A stretch of 17,520 nt of DNA. Origin: Moraxellaceae bacterium (GTDB lineage Bacteria; Pseudomonadota; Gammaproteobacteria; Pseudomonadales; Moraxellaceae). Shown here in pieces: positions 7,376-15,234 of this stretch. The DNA lies in assembly GCA_030146505.1 (NCBI GenBank), contig JASLCO010000113.1:1-17520 (forward strand), read 5' to 3'. Each line of letters starts with the position of its first letter. The first letter of the stretch is position 1. A model generated the notes under the pieces. It was given only the letters and a program-made list of their open reading frames with translations, was not told the origin of the DNA and ran no database searches. The position numbers were made by a program, and so were the translations under genes.

Positions 7376-8650
7376 TCAGTGCGGTTTGTCCTGCAAGGCC
7401 TGCAGGTTTTCGCCTTCCTGCCTTGCCACGAAGACAGCGGCAATGGAATCGCTGTAGACATTCACCATCGTGCGGAACATGTCGAGCAGGCGATCGGTGA
7501 TCAGCAGCAGGCCGATGGCTTCCAATGGCAAGCCCACGGCGCCGAGGATGACGGCAATGGCGACAAGACTGGCGGCGGGAATGCCCGCCATGCCGAAGCC
7601 GGTGAGCAAGGCAATCAGCACCACCGTGAACTGCTGGCCCAGCGAAAGCTCCAGCCCGTAGGCCTGCGCCAGGAAGAGCGCGGCAGCGCATTCATACAGT
7701 GCCGTTCCATCCATGTTCATGCTGGCACCCAGCGGCGCACTCATATTGGCCACGCGCTCGGAAACGCCGGCACGTTCTTTCAGTGCGCGCATGGTGACAG
7801 GCAGCGTGGCGTTGCTGGAGGCGGTGGAAAATGCCGTGAGCAGCGCCGGTGCCATGGCCTGCAGGTGCCGCCATGGCGAGACGCGTATCACGTAGCGCAG
7901 GAAGAGCGAAATCGAGAACAGCATGTGCAGCGCCAGGGCAATCAGTATGGTGGCGAAAAACCAGAGCATGGGCTGCAGTACTTCAAAGCCGGTGGCTGCC
8001 AGCGTGGTGGCAATCAGCGCGAACACGCCCACGGGGGCCAGCCGCAGTACGAGCTGGGTGATGGAAATCATGATGGCCTGCAGGCCGGTCCAGAGTTTCA
8101 GCTGCGGCTCGCGCAATTCCGCCGGCAGGCGACCCAGGAAAAAACCGTAGAGCAGGGCAAACAGGATGAGGCCCAGCATATTGCCTTCGGTGGCTGCGCC
8201 GAAAAGATTGTCGGGCACCAGGCTCAGCACCACGCCGGCGGCATCGCCAAGGGATTTGCCCTGTACCGAGGCGAGGGCGGTGGCCGTATCCGCCGGCAGC
8301 GGAATCACCTCGTGCAGCGGCTGGCCGTGGTAGATGCCGGGCTGCAGCAGGTTGACGCAAAGCATGCCCGCCACCACGGCTGCCAAAAGACTGCCGATGT
8401 AATAGGCGAGGGTGTTGCCGCCCATGCGGCCGATTTCATCGCCTATGGTGCAGATGCTGACAATGATGGAGCTCACCACCAGCGGAATCACGATGAGCTT
8501 GAGGCCGTTCATGAAAACCTGGCCGAGCAGCTTCAGGGCCAGCATGAGGCCGTGACCGGCGGGCAGCGAGAAATGGTTGAGCAGGAGGCCAGCCAATCCT
8601 CCCAGCACGATGGCGATGAGCATTTGCCAGTGCAGGGCGAGCTTTTTCAT
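7376..8650 (-). CDS. Dicarboxylate/amino acid:cation symporter, probably glutamate/aspartate
   Basis: 424-residue inner-membrane secondary transporter of the DAACS (GltP/DctA/GltPh) family, importing acidic amino acids or C4-dicarboxylates with cations. Family signatures are present: the serine-rich re-entrant loop STASSNATLPVT (275-286), the cation-binding NMDGT (312-316), and the last-helix motif with Asp390, Arg393, Thr394, Asn397 and Asp401. In GltPh the equivalent Asp394, Arg397 and Thr398 contact aspartate and Asn401/Asp405 help bind sodium, so a glutamate/aspartate substrate is favoured over plain dicarboxylates. The start has AAGGAGA at good spacing. It lies 27 bp downstream of ggt on the same strand, pointing to a glutamate-salvage pair. 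It converges on eptA with only 40 bp between stop codons. Exact substrate and coupling ion are not proven. Confidence 0.9.
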   Translation of the reverse strand: MKKLALHWQMLIAIVLGGLAGLLLNHFSLPAGHGLMLALKLLGQVFMNGLKLIVIPLVVSSIIVSICTIGDEIGRMGGNTLAYYIGSLLAAVVAGMLCVNLLQPGIYHGQPLHEVIPLPADTATALASVQGKSLGDAAGVVLSLVPDNLFGAATEGNMLGLILFALLYGFFLGRLPAELREPQLKLWTGLQAIMISITQLVLRLAPVGVFALIATTLAATGFEVLQPMLWFFATILIALALHMLFSISLFLRYVIRVSPWRHLQAMAPALLTAFSTASSNATLPVTMRALKERAGVSERVANMSAPLGASMNMDGTALYECAAALFLAQAYGLELSLGQQFTVVLIALLTGFGMAGIPAASLVAIAVILGAVGLPLEAIGLLLITDRLLDMFRTMVNVYSDSIAAVFVARQEGENLQALQDKPH

Positions 8651-8677
8651 GACGGTCTCCTTGACGCAGCAGGTGGA

Positions 8678-10381
8678 TCAGAAGCCGGCGGCCTTGCCCT
8701 CGCGGCGCGGGTCGGCCGCGCCTTCCAGCAGGCCGTTGTCGCGACGGATGATGGCAAGGCCGCTGTTGAGGTCGCTGTCGCTGAATTGTTGTCCGTATTC
8801 CTGCAGGCTTGCACGCAGCTCCGGCGGGAAATCGCTGTCCACCTCGGTGGGGCCGTTGCGTGACAGCACCATGGGCAGGGCCACTGTTTCAGAAGGCGGC
8901 AGGCCTTCGTCGATGCTGGCGGTCAGTGCACGCAGCACATAGCCGATGATGCGGCTGCCGCCCGGCGAGCCCAGCGCCAGCACGGGTTTTTTCCCGTCCA
9001 GCACGATCACCGGAGACATGGCGCTGCGCGGGCGCTTGCCGGCTTCCACCCGGTTGGCCACCGGCCTGCCGTTTTCCCGTGGCAGGAAGCTGAAATCGGT
9101 GAGCTGGTTGTTGAAGAAAACGCCGTCCACCAAAAGCCGGCTGCCGAAGGCGTCTTCCACCGAGCTGGTCATGGACAGCCACTGGCCACGGCTGTCGGCA
9201 ATCACGATCTGCGTGGTGCCGTGCTCCTGTATCTGCCTGTCGTCCACCCAGGCGGTGGCGCCGGGTGGCGTGCCGGCGCTGGCCGTGTTCATGCTTTTTT
9301 CACCGATCAGCGCCTGCCGGCTTTCGACATAGCCCTTGTCCAGCAGTCCCTTGAGCGGCACCGGCACGAAAGCCGGGTCGGCGCTGTAGCGCTGACGGTC
9401 GGCAAAGGAAAGCCGCTCTGCTTCCAGCAGCCGGTGCAGGCGCAGCACGGCATCATTTTCTGGTGGAAAGCGGTCGAGGATTGCCAGTGTCTGCAAGACA
9501 GTCCAGCCGCCCGAAGGCAGTGCTGCCGTGCACACCTGCAGCTTGCGGTAAGGCTGGCAGAGCGCATCGCCCACCACAGGCCGGTAGTGGCTCCAGTCTT
9601 CATAGGTGATATCGGAACCCAGCAGGCCCAGCGACTTCACCATTTCCTGTGCCATCTTGCCTCGATAGAACTCCTTGGCACCGTCGCTGGCGATGCGCTC
9701 CAGCGTATTGGCGTAGGCGGGATTTTTCAGCACATGGCCCACCGGCCAGGGTGTGCCGTCCTGGTCGAAGAAATAATCGCGTGTGTGGTCTTTTTCTTTC
9801 AGCAGGGGATCGCGCGCAATGAGCTCATGCAGGCGTGGAGACAGCGGGAAGCCGCTGCGCGCCAGCGCGATTGCCGGTGCAAACAGCTTTTTCCAGGCAA
9901 GGCGGCCATAACGGTCGTGCGCGGCTTCCAGCGCGGCCAGCACGCCGGGAACACCCACGCCGAGACCGCTGCCTACGGCAGTGTAAAAAGGCATGGGCCG
10001 GCCGTCCTGGAACAGGAAGCGCCTGTCGCGCGCACCGGCCGGCGCGGTTTCGCGGCCGTCGAAACTCAGGGTTTTCCTGCCATCGTGATAGACGATGAAG
10101 GCGCCGCCGCCGATGCCGGAGGACTGTGGCTCCACCAGCCCCAGCACGGCCTGCGCGGCGATGGCGGCATCAATGGCGCTGCCGCCGGCCCAGAGCATCT
10201 GGCGCGCGGCATCGGTGGCATAGGCATTGGCCGTGACGGCCATGGCCTGTGCGGCGCGCGCTGTATTCAGCGCATAGCGGCCGGTATTGCCTTCGGGCGC
10301 GGCCGGTGCGGTGTCGGCCGCAAAAACCGGTGTGAAGAAAATGGCCAGCAGAAAAACAGCGAGGGAGCGCAAGCGGGTCAT
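8678..10381 (-). CDS. ggt: Gamma-glutamyltransferase, periplasmic
   Basis: 567-residue proenzyme of the Ntn-hydrolase superfamily. It splits glutathione and other gamma-glutamyl compounds into glutamate (or transfers the glutamyl group) and cysteinylglycine. A signal peptide is clear (MTRLRS, hydrophobic core, VFA|AD cleavage near residue 21), so it acts in the periplasm. Autocleavage should occur before Thr389 in GTTQIVIAD, matching Thr391 of E. coli Ggt. Other landmarks are Arg110 in FDGRETAP (substrate carboxylate), FFNNQLTDFS, the serine motif RPRSAMSP (450-457) and GSPGGSR (471-477). The ATG at 10381 is chosen over an upstream ATG at 10426 because it begins the signal peptide and has GGAGGT 4 bp upstream. 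The symporter gene follows after 27 bp. All catalytic residues are intact. Confidence 0.95.
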   Translation of the reverse strand: MTRLRSLAVFLLAIFFTPVFAADTAPAAPEGNTGRYALNTARAAQAMAVTANAYATDAARQMLWAGGSAIDAAIAAQAVLGLVEPQSSGIGGGAFIVYHDGRKTLSFDGRETAPAGARDRRFLFQDGRPMPFYTAVGSGLGVGVPGVLAALEAAHDRYGRLAWKKLFAPAIALARSGFPLSPRLHELIARDPLLKEKDHTRDYFFDQDGTPWPVGHVLKNPAYANTLERIASDGAKEFYRGKMAQEMVKSLGLLGSDITYEDWSHYRPVVGDALCQPYRKLQVCTAALPSGGWTVLQTLAILDRFPPENDAVLRLHRLLEAERLSFADRQRYSADPAFVPVPLKGLLDKGYVESRQALIGEKSMNTASAGTPPGATAWVDDRQIQEHGTTQIVIADSRGQWLSMTSSVEDAFGSRLLVDGVFFNNQLTDFSFLPRENGRPVANRVEAGKRPRSAMSPVIVLDGKKPVLALGSPGGSRIIGYVLRALTASIDEGLPPSETVALPMVLSRNGPTEVDSDFPPELRASLQEYGQQFSDSDLNSGLAIIRRDNGLLEGAADPRREGKAAGF

Positions 10382-10430
10382 CCCGACCTCCAGTGAGAGC
10401 GACAGCATCAGGCAGGGGAGCATCATACGT

Positions 10431-10473
10431 GCACAACAAAAGCAGCGGAAAGCGCGGGCCGCCGTTGTTGTGC
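10431..10473 (-). repeat. 9-bp inverted repeat between rsmE and ggt
   Basis: GCACAACAA (10431-10439) and TTGTTGTGC (10465-10473) are perfect complements around a 25-nt, very GC-rich spacer that can itself fold (GCGG/CCGC). The structure starts 1 nt after the rsmE stop codon on the - strand. It could be a weak terminator or processing site for the upstream operon, or an operator for ggt. There is no T tract beyond the stem. Confidence 0.4.
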
Positions 10474-10474
10474 G

Positions 10475-11194
10475 CTAGCGCAAGTCGGCAAAGCGCGCCT
10501 GCAGGATGGCCAGCGCCGCCACCGGCGCGGTTTCCGTGCGCAGCACGCGCGGGCCCAGTTGCCAGGGCAGGAAACCGGCCTGCGTGGCCTGATGGATTTC
10601 CGCTTCCGACAGCCCGCCTTCGGGGCCTACCAGCAGTGCCACCGAGGCCGGAGCTTGCGCGGGCAGGCTGCCGCCCGTTGCCGGGGCCAGCACCAGCCTG
10701 AGGGCTGCCTGCGTGCCAGCCAGCCAGTCGGCCAGTGCCAGCGGTTCGTGTATCTGTGGCGGAATATTGCGCCCGCACTGTTCGCAGGCGCTGATGGCCA
10801 CGCGCCGCCAATGTTCCAGTTTCTTGTCGGCACGTTCCTCGCCACGCAGGCGCAGCTCGCAACGTTCGCTGGAAAGCGGCGTGATTTCGGTGACGCCCAT
10901 TTCCGTGGCTTTCTGGATGGCGTAGTCCATGCGGTCGCCCTTGGACATCACCTGGCCGAGATGAGTGGGCAAGGGTGATTGCCGGTCTTCCGCATGAAAC
11001 GAAAGCAGCCGTGCCCGCGCATTTTTCTTGCCGGCTTCAATCAGCTCGGCCTCGTGCATGCCGCCCTCGCCGTTGAAGACAAAGAAACGCGTGCCTGCTG
11101 CGCTGCGCAGCACGCGCACGAGATGGTGGCTCACTTCTTCCGGCAGTGTGATTTCAGTCTGGGGTGCGAGTGGCAGCGGACAGTAAAAGCGCAT
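10475..11194 (-). CDS. rsmE: 16S rRNA (uracil-1498-N3)-methyltransferase RsmE
   Basis: 239-residue SPOUT-class methyltransferase that uses SAM to methylate N3 of U1498 in 16S rRNA, in the assembled small subunit. It has an N-terminal PUA-like part (about 1-70, MRFYCPLPLA and HHLVRVLR) and a C-terminal knotted domain. The domain shows KGDRMDYAIQKATEMGV (85-101), EQCGR (138-142), the SAM-binding loop LLVGPEGGLSEAEI (187-200) and LGPRVLRTETA (213-223). The frame is open for 19 more codons upstream, but those overlap the previous gene and MRFY is the conserved start. Only 7 bp separate it from the stop of the upstream membrane-protein gene and the Shine-Dalgarno is weak, so translation is probably coupled. 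rsmE near bioA is also seen in Pseudomonas. Confidence 0.95.
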   Translation of the reverse strand: MRFYCPLPLAPQTEITLPEEVSHHLVRVLRSAAGTRFFVFNGEGGMHEAELIEAGKKNARARLLSFHAEDRQSPLPTHLGQVMSKGDRMDYAIQKATEMGVTEITPLSSERCELRLRGEERADKKLEHWRRVAISACEQCGRNIPPQIHEPLALADWLAGTQAALRLVLAPATGGSLPAQAPASVALLVGPEGGLSEAEIHQATQAGFLPWQLGPRVLRTETAPVAALAILQARFADLR

Positions 11195-11201
11195 GGGGAA
11201 C

Positions 11202-12914
11202 TCAAGCGGGTTTGAATATTTTCCACAGGGTGAAAATGTGCAGGTGCTCAAGCGTGCTGAAGAGCTTGAGCGCCAGCACCAGCAGGATCACCGCGACCAC
11301 CATGAACCGGGCCAGGACCAGGCGCAGGCCGAGCAGCGGGCGGCTGCGCAGCAGGGCGAGCCCCATGGTGATGTCCGAGGCGAAGTGCTGGCTGGCCGGA
11401 ATGCGGCTGCCGATTTCACGTTGAATGTCATGCACGGTCCACAGCGGAAAACGGAATTTGCCATGGCCGATATAAAGCGGGTGCGCTTTTCCGTTCAGCA
11501 GCAGGGTTTCGTCACCCAGCATGATGGCCGCGTAAGGTGTGGCGTTGACGGGCTTCCCGTTTTGCACATGCACCAGTTTCTGCGGGCCGCAGATGAAATG
11601 CTGGTTGAAAAGACGATCCTGCCGGCGTCGGCCAAGATAAACCAGCAAGGGAATCACGATGAAGAAGACAACGAGCAGGCCCAGCAGTGGTATCCCCGCT
11701 TTCCCGAAAAGCCCGGGAATCTTGCTGGTGCCGAGCCAGAGCATGCCGGCCAGCAGCAAGAGCAGCGGCAGCAGGATGAGGCCGGCGCGCAGCAGGGCAC
11801 GGTTCTGCTGCGTGCGCTGCATTTCGACGGCGCTCTTGTCCGTATCAATCCGCAGGTTTGCCGCCAGCGCAGGCTTGAGTGGTGCATCTGACGGGAAGAG
11901 AGACGGTGCCGAGGTGCTGTCAGATTTTTCCGCGTCCATGCGTCGTTGCAGCAGTACGCCGCCCAGCAGTGCCGGCAGCATCAGGGCGAGCATGACATAG
12001 GGCACACGGCTGCGCGCCTGTCGTGCCGATTGCATGCGCAGCCGCTGCTGCGTCAACTCGCGCTGGTAGGCGGCATCGGCAACGGGAATGGCGTTGCCGC
12101 TGTCCGGGTTCACGGACAGGAGTTGCCAGTCCTGCCGGCTGGCAATGACAAGGCGGGAGCCTGTGTCCAGCAGCGCGGCCGGATCTTCGGCGCCGGTACC
12201 GGTTTTTTCCGCCACACCGTCGCGATAACGGTAGAGCGCGCCGCTTTCGAGCTTGAGCCCGGCCTGCAGCACCCACCACTCGCCATGGCGTTGCACGAAT
12301 TGATACGGGCGGCTTTGCGTTTGCAGCATGATTTTCGGTGAAGCGCCGTGCACATCGCTCAGGTGCAGGATGGAAAAGCGGTTGGTGTCGGCCAGCAGGA
12401 AACCGTTTTCAGTGGCCGTGACCTGGTTGGGAAAGTGCCAGGCGGATGCGCCGACAAAAACCGGCTTGCCGTCAGCGCCCAGCGTTACAAGGCGGTGATT
12501 GTCGTTGTCTGAAACCAGCAGCTCGCCGGAATCCAGCCAGGCCATGGCGACGAAATTGCTGAAGGGCAGCGATGCCGGGCTGAATGCTGCACATGACCAG
12601 TTGCCGGTATCGCAGCGGAAAATGCGGTGCCGCTCGTTGTCGTAGACGAGCAGGGCGTGGTCCGCCTGCAGCAGGCTGTTGGCCGATTTCAGGCCCAGCG
12701 TGCCGAGGGCATGCCGCCCGCGCAGCTTTTCGTCGGCATTGAAATGCAGGATCTCGTTGCCGGCCACGAGGAAGAAGCCGCCTTCGCCATCGCCCGCCAG
12801 GGCACGCGGCCCTTTGCCGTCAATCTGACGGCCCAGATGCATCATGTAGCCCATGCAGGCGATCACCACCAGCATGACCCAGGCGACCAGCAAGGCCATC
12901 AAGCCTTTTTTCAT
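11202..12914 (-). CDS. Uncharacterised membrane protein with NHL/beta-propeller-like region
   Basis: 570-residue protein with no family I can name. Residues about 4-25 form a hydrophobic anchor. Residues about 35-275 contain repeated strand-turn-strand units ending in D-N/R patterns (VYDNERHRIFRCD, LLVSDNDNHRLVTLGADG, LLADTNRFSILHL), as in NHL-type beta-propellers, so this part probably faces the periplasm. It is followed by a hydrophobic segment (303-322), a charged linker, two close segments (373-395 and 406-427), a soluble portion (about 430-525) and a last segment (527-552). Start at 12914 is preferred over 13007: the latter would run into bioA and add a Cys/Arg-rich stretch, whereas MKKG begins a normal anchor with AAGGAAG upstream. 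It lies 25 bp after bioA and 7 bp before rsmE, so it sits inside an operon. Function unknown; sensing or envelope scaffolding are only guesses. Confidence 0.8.
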   Translation of the reverse strand: MKKGLMALLVAWVMLVVIACMGYMMHLGRQIDGKGPRALAGDGEGGFFLVAGNEILHFNADEKLRGRHALGTLGLKSANSLLQADHALLVYDNERHRIFRCDTGNWSCAAFSPASLPFSNFVAMAWLDSGELLVSDNDNHRLVTLGADGKPVFVGASAWHFPNQVTATENGFLLADTNRFSILHLSDVHGASPKIMLQTQSRPYQFVQRHGEWWVLQAGLKLESGALYRYRDGVAEKTGTGAEDPAALLDTGSRLVIASRQDWQLLSVNPDSGNAIPVADAAYQRELTQQRLRMQSARQARSRVPYVMLALMLPALLGGVLLQRRMDAEKSDSTSAPSLFPSDAPLKPALAANLRIDTDKSAVEMQRTQQNRALLRAGLILLPLLLLLAGMLWLGTSKIPGLFGKAGIPLLGLLVVFFIVIPLLVYLGRRRQDRLFNQHFICGPQKLVHVQNGKPVNATPYAAIMLGDETLLLNGKAHPLYIGHGKFRFPLWTVHDIQREIGSRIPASQHFASDITMGLALLRSRPLLGLRLVLARFMVVAVILLVLALKLFSTLEHLHIFTLWKIFKPA

Positions 12915-12939
12915 TGAACCCGCTTCCTTCTTGTTTTTT

Positions 12940-14331
12940 TCAGGGCAGCAGCAGCGTGTCGCCGGACAGGCCCGATGCGGTTTTTGTCGTGGCTGCTGCA
13001 ATGGCATCGGCTGCCACTGCCACCATCAGCCGGATTTCTTCCGGTGTGATGACATAGGGTGGAATGAAATACACCACATTGCCGATGGGGCGCAGCAACA
13101 CGCCTTTTGCCAGCGCATGATTGAAAACCTGCAGGCCACGGCGCTCGCGCCAGTCAAAAGGCTGGCGGCTTCTTTTGTCCTGTACCAGTTCCACGGCGGC
13201 AATCATGCCAGTCTGGCGCACTTCCAGCACATGCGGGTGCTCCGCCAGCGGTGCCAGGGCCTTTTGCATTTCCGCTGCCAGCAGACGGTTTTTCGCAAGC
13301 ACATCGTCGGCCCTGAAAATGTCCAGCGAAGCGAGTGCTGCCGCTGCTGCCAGCGCATTGCCGGTATAGCTGTGCGAATGCAGGAAGCCGCGCAGGGATT
13401 CATAGCTGTCGTAAAAGGCGTTGTAGATCGTGTCCGTGGTCATAACCACCGACATGGGCAGGTAGCCGGCGGTGAGCCCTTTGGAAAGGCAGAGGAAATC
13501 CGGCGTGATGCCGGCCTGCTCGCAGGCGAACATCGTCCCGGTGCGGCCGAAGCCGACGGCGATTTCATCGGCAATGAGATGCACGCCATAACGGTCGCAG
13601 GCTGCGCGCAGCAGCGTGAGATAAACCGGGTGGTACATCTTCATGCCGGCAGCGCCCTGCACCAGCGGTTCCAGTATCACGGCGCAGACTTCGCGGTGAT
13701 GTTCTTCCAGCAGTTTTTCCATGGCGGCAAATTGCCGGCGCGAGAAACTTTCCCAGGATTCGCCGTCTTCACGCCGTGAGCAATCGGGCGAAGGCGCGCG
13801 CAAATGGTCTTTCAGGAGCGGGCCATAGGTGGCGGAAAAAAGCGGAATGTCGGTGACGGACAGCGAGCCCAGCGTTTCGCCGTGATAACCGTTTTCCAGG
13901 CAGACGAAGCGGGTCTTTTCCGGCTTTCCGGTATTGCGCCAGAAATGCAGGCTCATCTTGAGTGCGATTTCCGTGGCGGCGGAGCCGTTGTCGCCGTAGA
14001 AGCAGCGGGTGAGTCCCGCTGGCGCCAGCGCCACCAGCCGTTCGGACAGCTCGACGATGGGTTCGTGCGTGAAGCCGGCGAGGATGACGTGCTCGAGCTG
14101 GTCTATCTGCTGTTTCACGGCAGCGTTGATGCGCGGATTGGCGTGGCCGAACAGATTCACCCACCAGGAGCTCACGGCATCGAGATAGCGCTTGCCGTCG
14201 AAGTCATGCAGCCACACGCCCTCACCACGCTGTATGGGCACGACAGGCAGGCGTTCATGGTCCTGCATTTGCGTGCAGGGGTGCCAGACATGGCGCAGGT
14301 CGCGCTGCATCAGTTCATGGTTGCGGCTCAT
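12940..14331 (-). CDS. bioA: Adenosylmethionine-8-amino-7-oxononanoate aminotransferase (BioA)
   Basis: 463-residue class III PLP aminotransferase. It converts 8-amino-7-oxononanoate to 7,8-diaminononanoate in biotin synthesis, with S-adenosylmethionine as amino donor; cytoplasmic. Landmarks: WHPCTQM near the N-terminus, SSWWVNLFGHANP (54-66), the phosphate-binding DNGSAA (114-119), NGYHGET with Tyr149, Asp255 in LIADEIAVGFGRTG (pyridine nitrogen) and the Schiff-base Lys284 in LSKGLTAGYLPMS. The SSWW motif separates BioA from other class III enzymes. ATG 14331 has GGAG 6 bp upstream; the longer frame to 14412 is the overlapping toxin region. The upstream RES gene ends 17 bp inside bioA, which is unusual for a biosynthetic gene. 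No other bio genes are nearby, so bioA is detached from bioBFCD. Confidence 0.96.
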   Translation of the reverse strand: MSRNHELMQRDLRHVWHPCTQMQDHERLPVVPIQRGEGVWLHDFDGKRYLDAVSSWWVNLFGHANPRINAAVKQQIDQLEHVILAGFTHEPIVELSERLVALAPAGLTRCFYGDNGSAATEIALKMSLHFWRNTGKPEKTRFVCLENGYHGETLGSLSVTDIPLFSATYGPLLKDHLRAPSPDCSRREDGESWESFSRRQFAAMEKLLEEHHREVCAVILEPLVQGAAGMKMYHPVYLTLLRAACDRYGVHLIADEIAVGFGRTGTMFACEQAGITPDFLCLSKGLTAGYLPMSVVMTTDTIYNAFYDSYESLRGFLHSHSYTGNALAAAAALASLDIFRADDVLAKNRLLAAEMQKALAPLAEHPHVLEVRQTGMIAAVELVQDKRSRQPFDWRERRGLQVFNHALAKGVLLRPIGNVVYFIPPYVITPEEIRLMVAVAADAIAAATTKTASGLSGDTLLLP

Positions 14332-14797
14332 GGGAGCTCCGGGGGCGCAGCAGGCGGCTGTCGGTATCCAGCGTTTCCGCTGCGAACACCTTGAGTCGCG
14401 TGAAATCCGCATGGCGGGGATTGAGCAGGTAATTGTTTTCCTGCGGCAGTATCACGGAGGGCACGACCAGCACGGCGCTCTCGCCACGCGCCAGCCAGTC
14501 CCGCCCCAGTGCCTGCAACTGCGGGCGGGCGGAGACGGCGCGCCAGCCCCGGGGCAGATCTTCCGGGGTCAGGACCTCACGGCTGATGTCCGCCGGCAGT
14601 TCTGCCGGGATGAACGTGTATTGCGCCCGCAGCGGCTGGTCCTGCACGAGCATTTCCAGGAGGGCGAGCGAACGCGTGGCGGCGGCGTAAACCAGGGGCA
14701 GGCCCTTGGGATTCCAACGGCCGCCGTAGAGACGGGCACCTTCGCCCGAGAAGGCGCTGCCTGCGTGCGGCAGGGTGGTGATGCGGAACAGCTGCAT
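14315..14797 (-). CDS. RES-domain toxin of a Xre-RES toxin-antitoxin module
   Basis: 160-residue RES-domain protein. Characterised relatives deplete NAD+ (Pseudomonas putida Xre-RES, mycobacterial MbcT) or ADP-ribosylate a host enzyme (ParT), halting growth. The naming residues are present: Arg27 in LYGGRWNPKG, Glu48 in SLALLEMLVQ and Ser114 in VVPSVILPQENNYLLNPRH. The conserved Tyr37 in LVYAAA is also there, so the toxin looks intact. Its ATG shares one base with the antitoxin stop (TGATG), and no separate ribosome site is evident, indicating translational coupling. Its stop codon (14315-14317) lies inside bioA, after a C-terminal tail RPRSSHEPQP past the conserved fold. Which chemistry it performs cannot be decided from sequence. 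Confidence 0.92.
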   Translation of the reverse strand: MQLFRITTLPHAGSAFSGEGARLYGGRWNPKGLPLVYAAATRSLALLEMLVQDQPLRAQYTFIPAELPADISREVLTPEDLPRGWRAVSARPQLQALGRDWLARGESAVLVVPSVILPQENNYLLNPRHADFTRLKVFAAETLDTDSRLLRPRSSHEPQP

Positions 14798-15228
14798 CAG
14801 GAGAAGACGCCGTGCTCGATGCGGCCCAGCAGGTCCAGTACGGCCTCGGCGCCGATGTCGGCGTCCAGCAGCGAAAGCGGGGTCTCGCCCTCCAGCACGG
14901 CATTGGGGGCCTTGAGCCAGTCGCGGGCGGCGGGTGCTGCTGCGAACACGGCGAGGGCGCGCTCCCAGATGCGGCCCAGGCGCAGGACTTTTTCGGATTC
15001 GTCCGCTGTCAGCCGGCCTTCCTTGAGACGGCGCGCCAGGGTGCGCTCGGGGATGTTGAGGGCCTGGCAAAGCTCCACCCGGGAGAGGGCCAGGGTCTCC
15101 AGCAGGCTTTCCACGCCGCTGGCAGGCAGGCCGCCGCGCACCACTTTCAGCCAGTCACCCACGGTGCGGGGCGATTTGCTGCGGGTGTGGGAGGGGGGAA
15201 GCAGTTCACGGACCTGATAGCTGTTCAT
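14797..15228 (-). CDS. Xre/DUF2384 (MbcA/ParS-like) antitoxin
   Basis: 143-residue antitoxin paired with the RES toxin. An N-terminal Xre-like helix-turn-helix region (about 35-75, LSRVELCQALNIPERTLARR) should bind the operator. The C-terminal DUF2384 part (about 85-142) carries the diagnostic AVLEGETPLSLLDADIGAEAV and ends LLGRIEHGVF, which contacts and occludes the toxin active site in known complexes. ATG 15228 has GGAG 6 bp upstream, embedded at the end of the operator palindrome. The 1-nt stop/start overlap with the toxin gives antitoxin-first expression. Regulation is expected to be autorepression through the double palindrome just upstream. It is separated from metF by 76 bp. Base composition looks like its neighbours, so there is no obvious sign of recent transfer. 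Confidence 0.93.
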   Translation of the reverse strand: MNSYQVRELLPPSHTRSKSPRTVGDWLKVVRGGLPASGVESLLETLALSRVELCQALNIPERTLARRLKEGRLTADESEKVLRLGRIWERALAVFAAAPAARDWLKAPNAVLEGETPLSLLDADIGAEAVLDLLGRIEHGVFS

Positions 15229-15234
15229 GGAAGT

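Noticed and set aside
7370..8863. 497-codon open frame on the + strand
   Set aside because: Antisense to the symporter gene and the end of ggt; low-complexity Gln/His/Gly-rich translation without recognisable motifs.
9221..10396. 391-codon open frame on the + strand
   Set aside because: Lies opposite ggt, whose signal peptide and catalytic motifs are unambiguous; no motif in the antisense product.
14192..15217. 341-codon open frame on the + strand
   Set aside because: Antisense to bioA, RES and Xre genes, which all carry family motifs; shadow frame.
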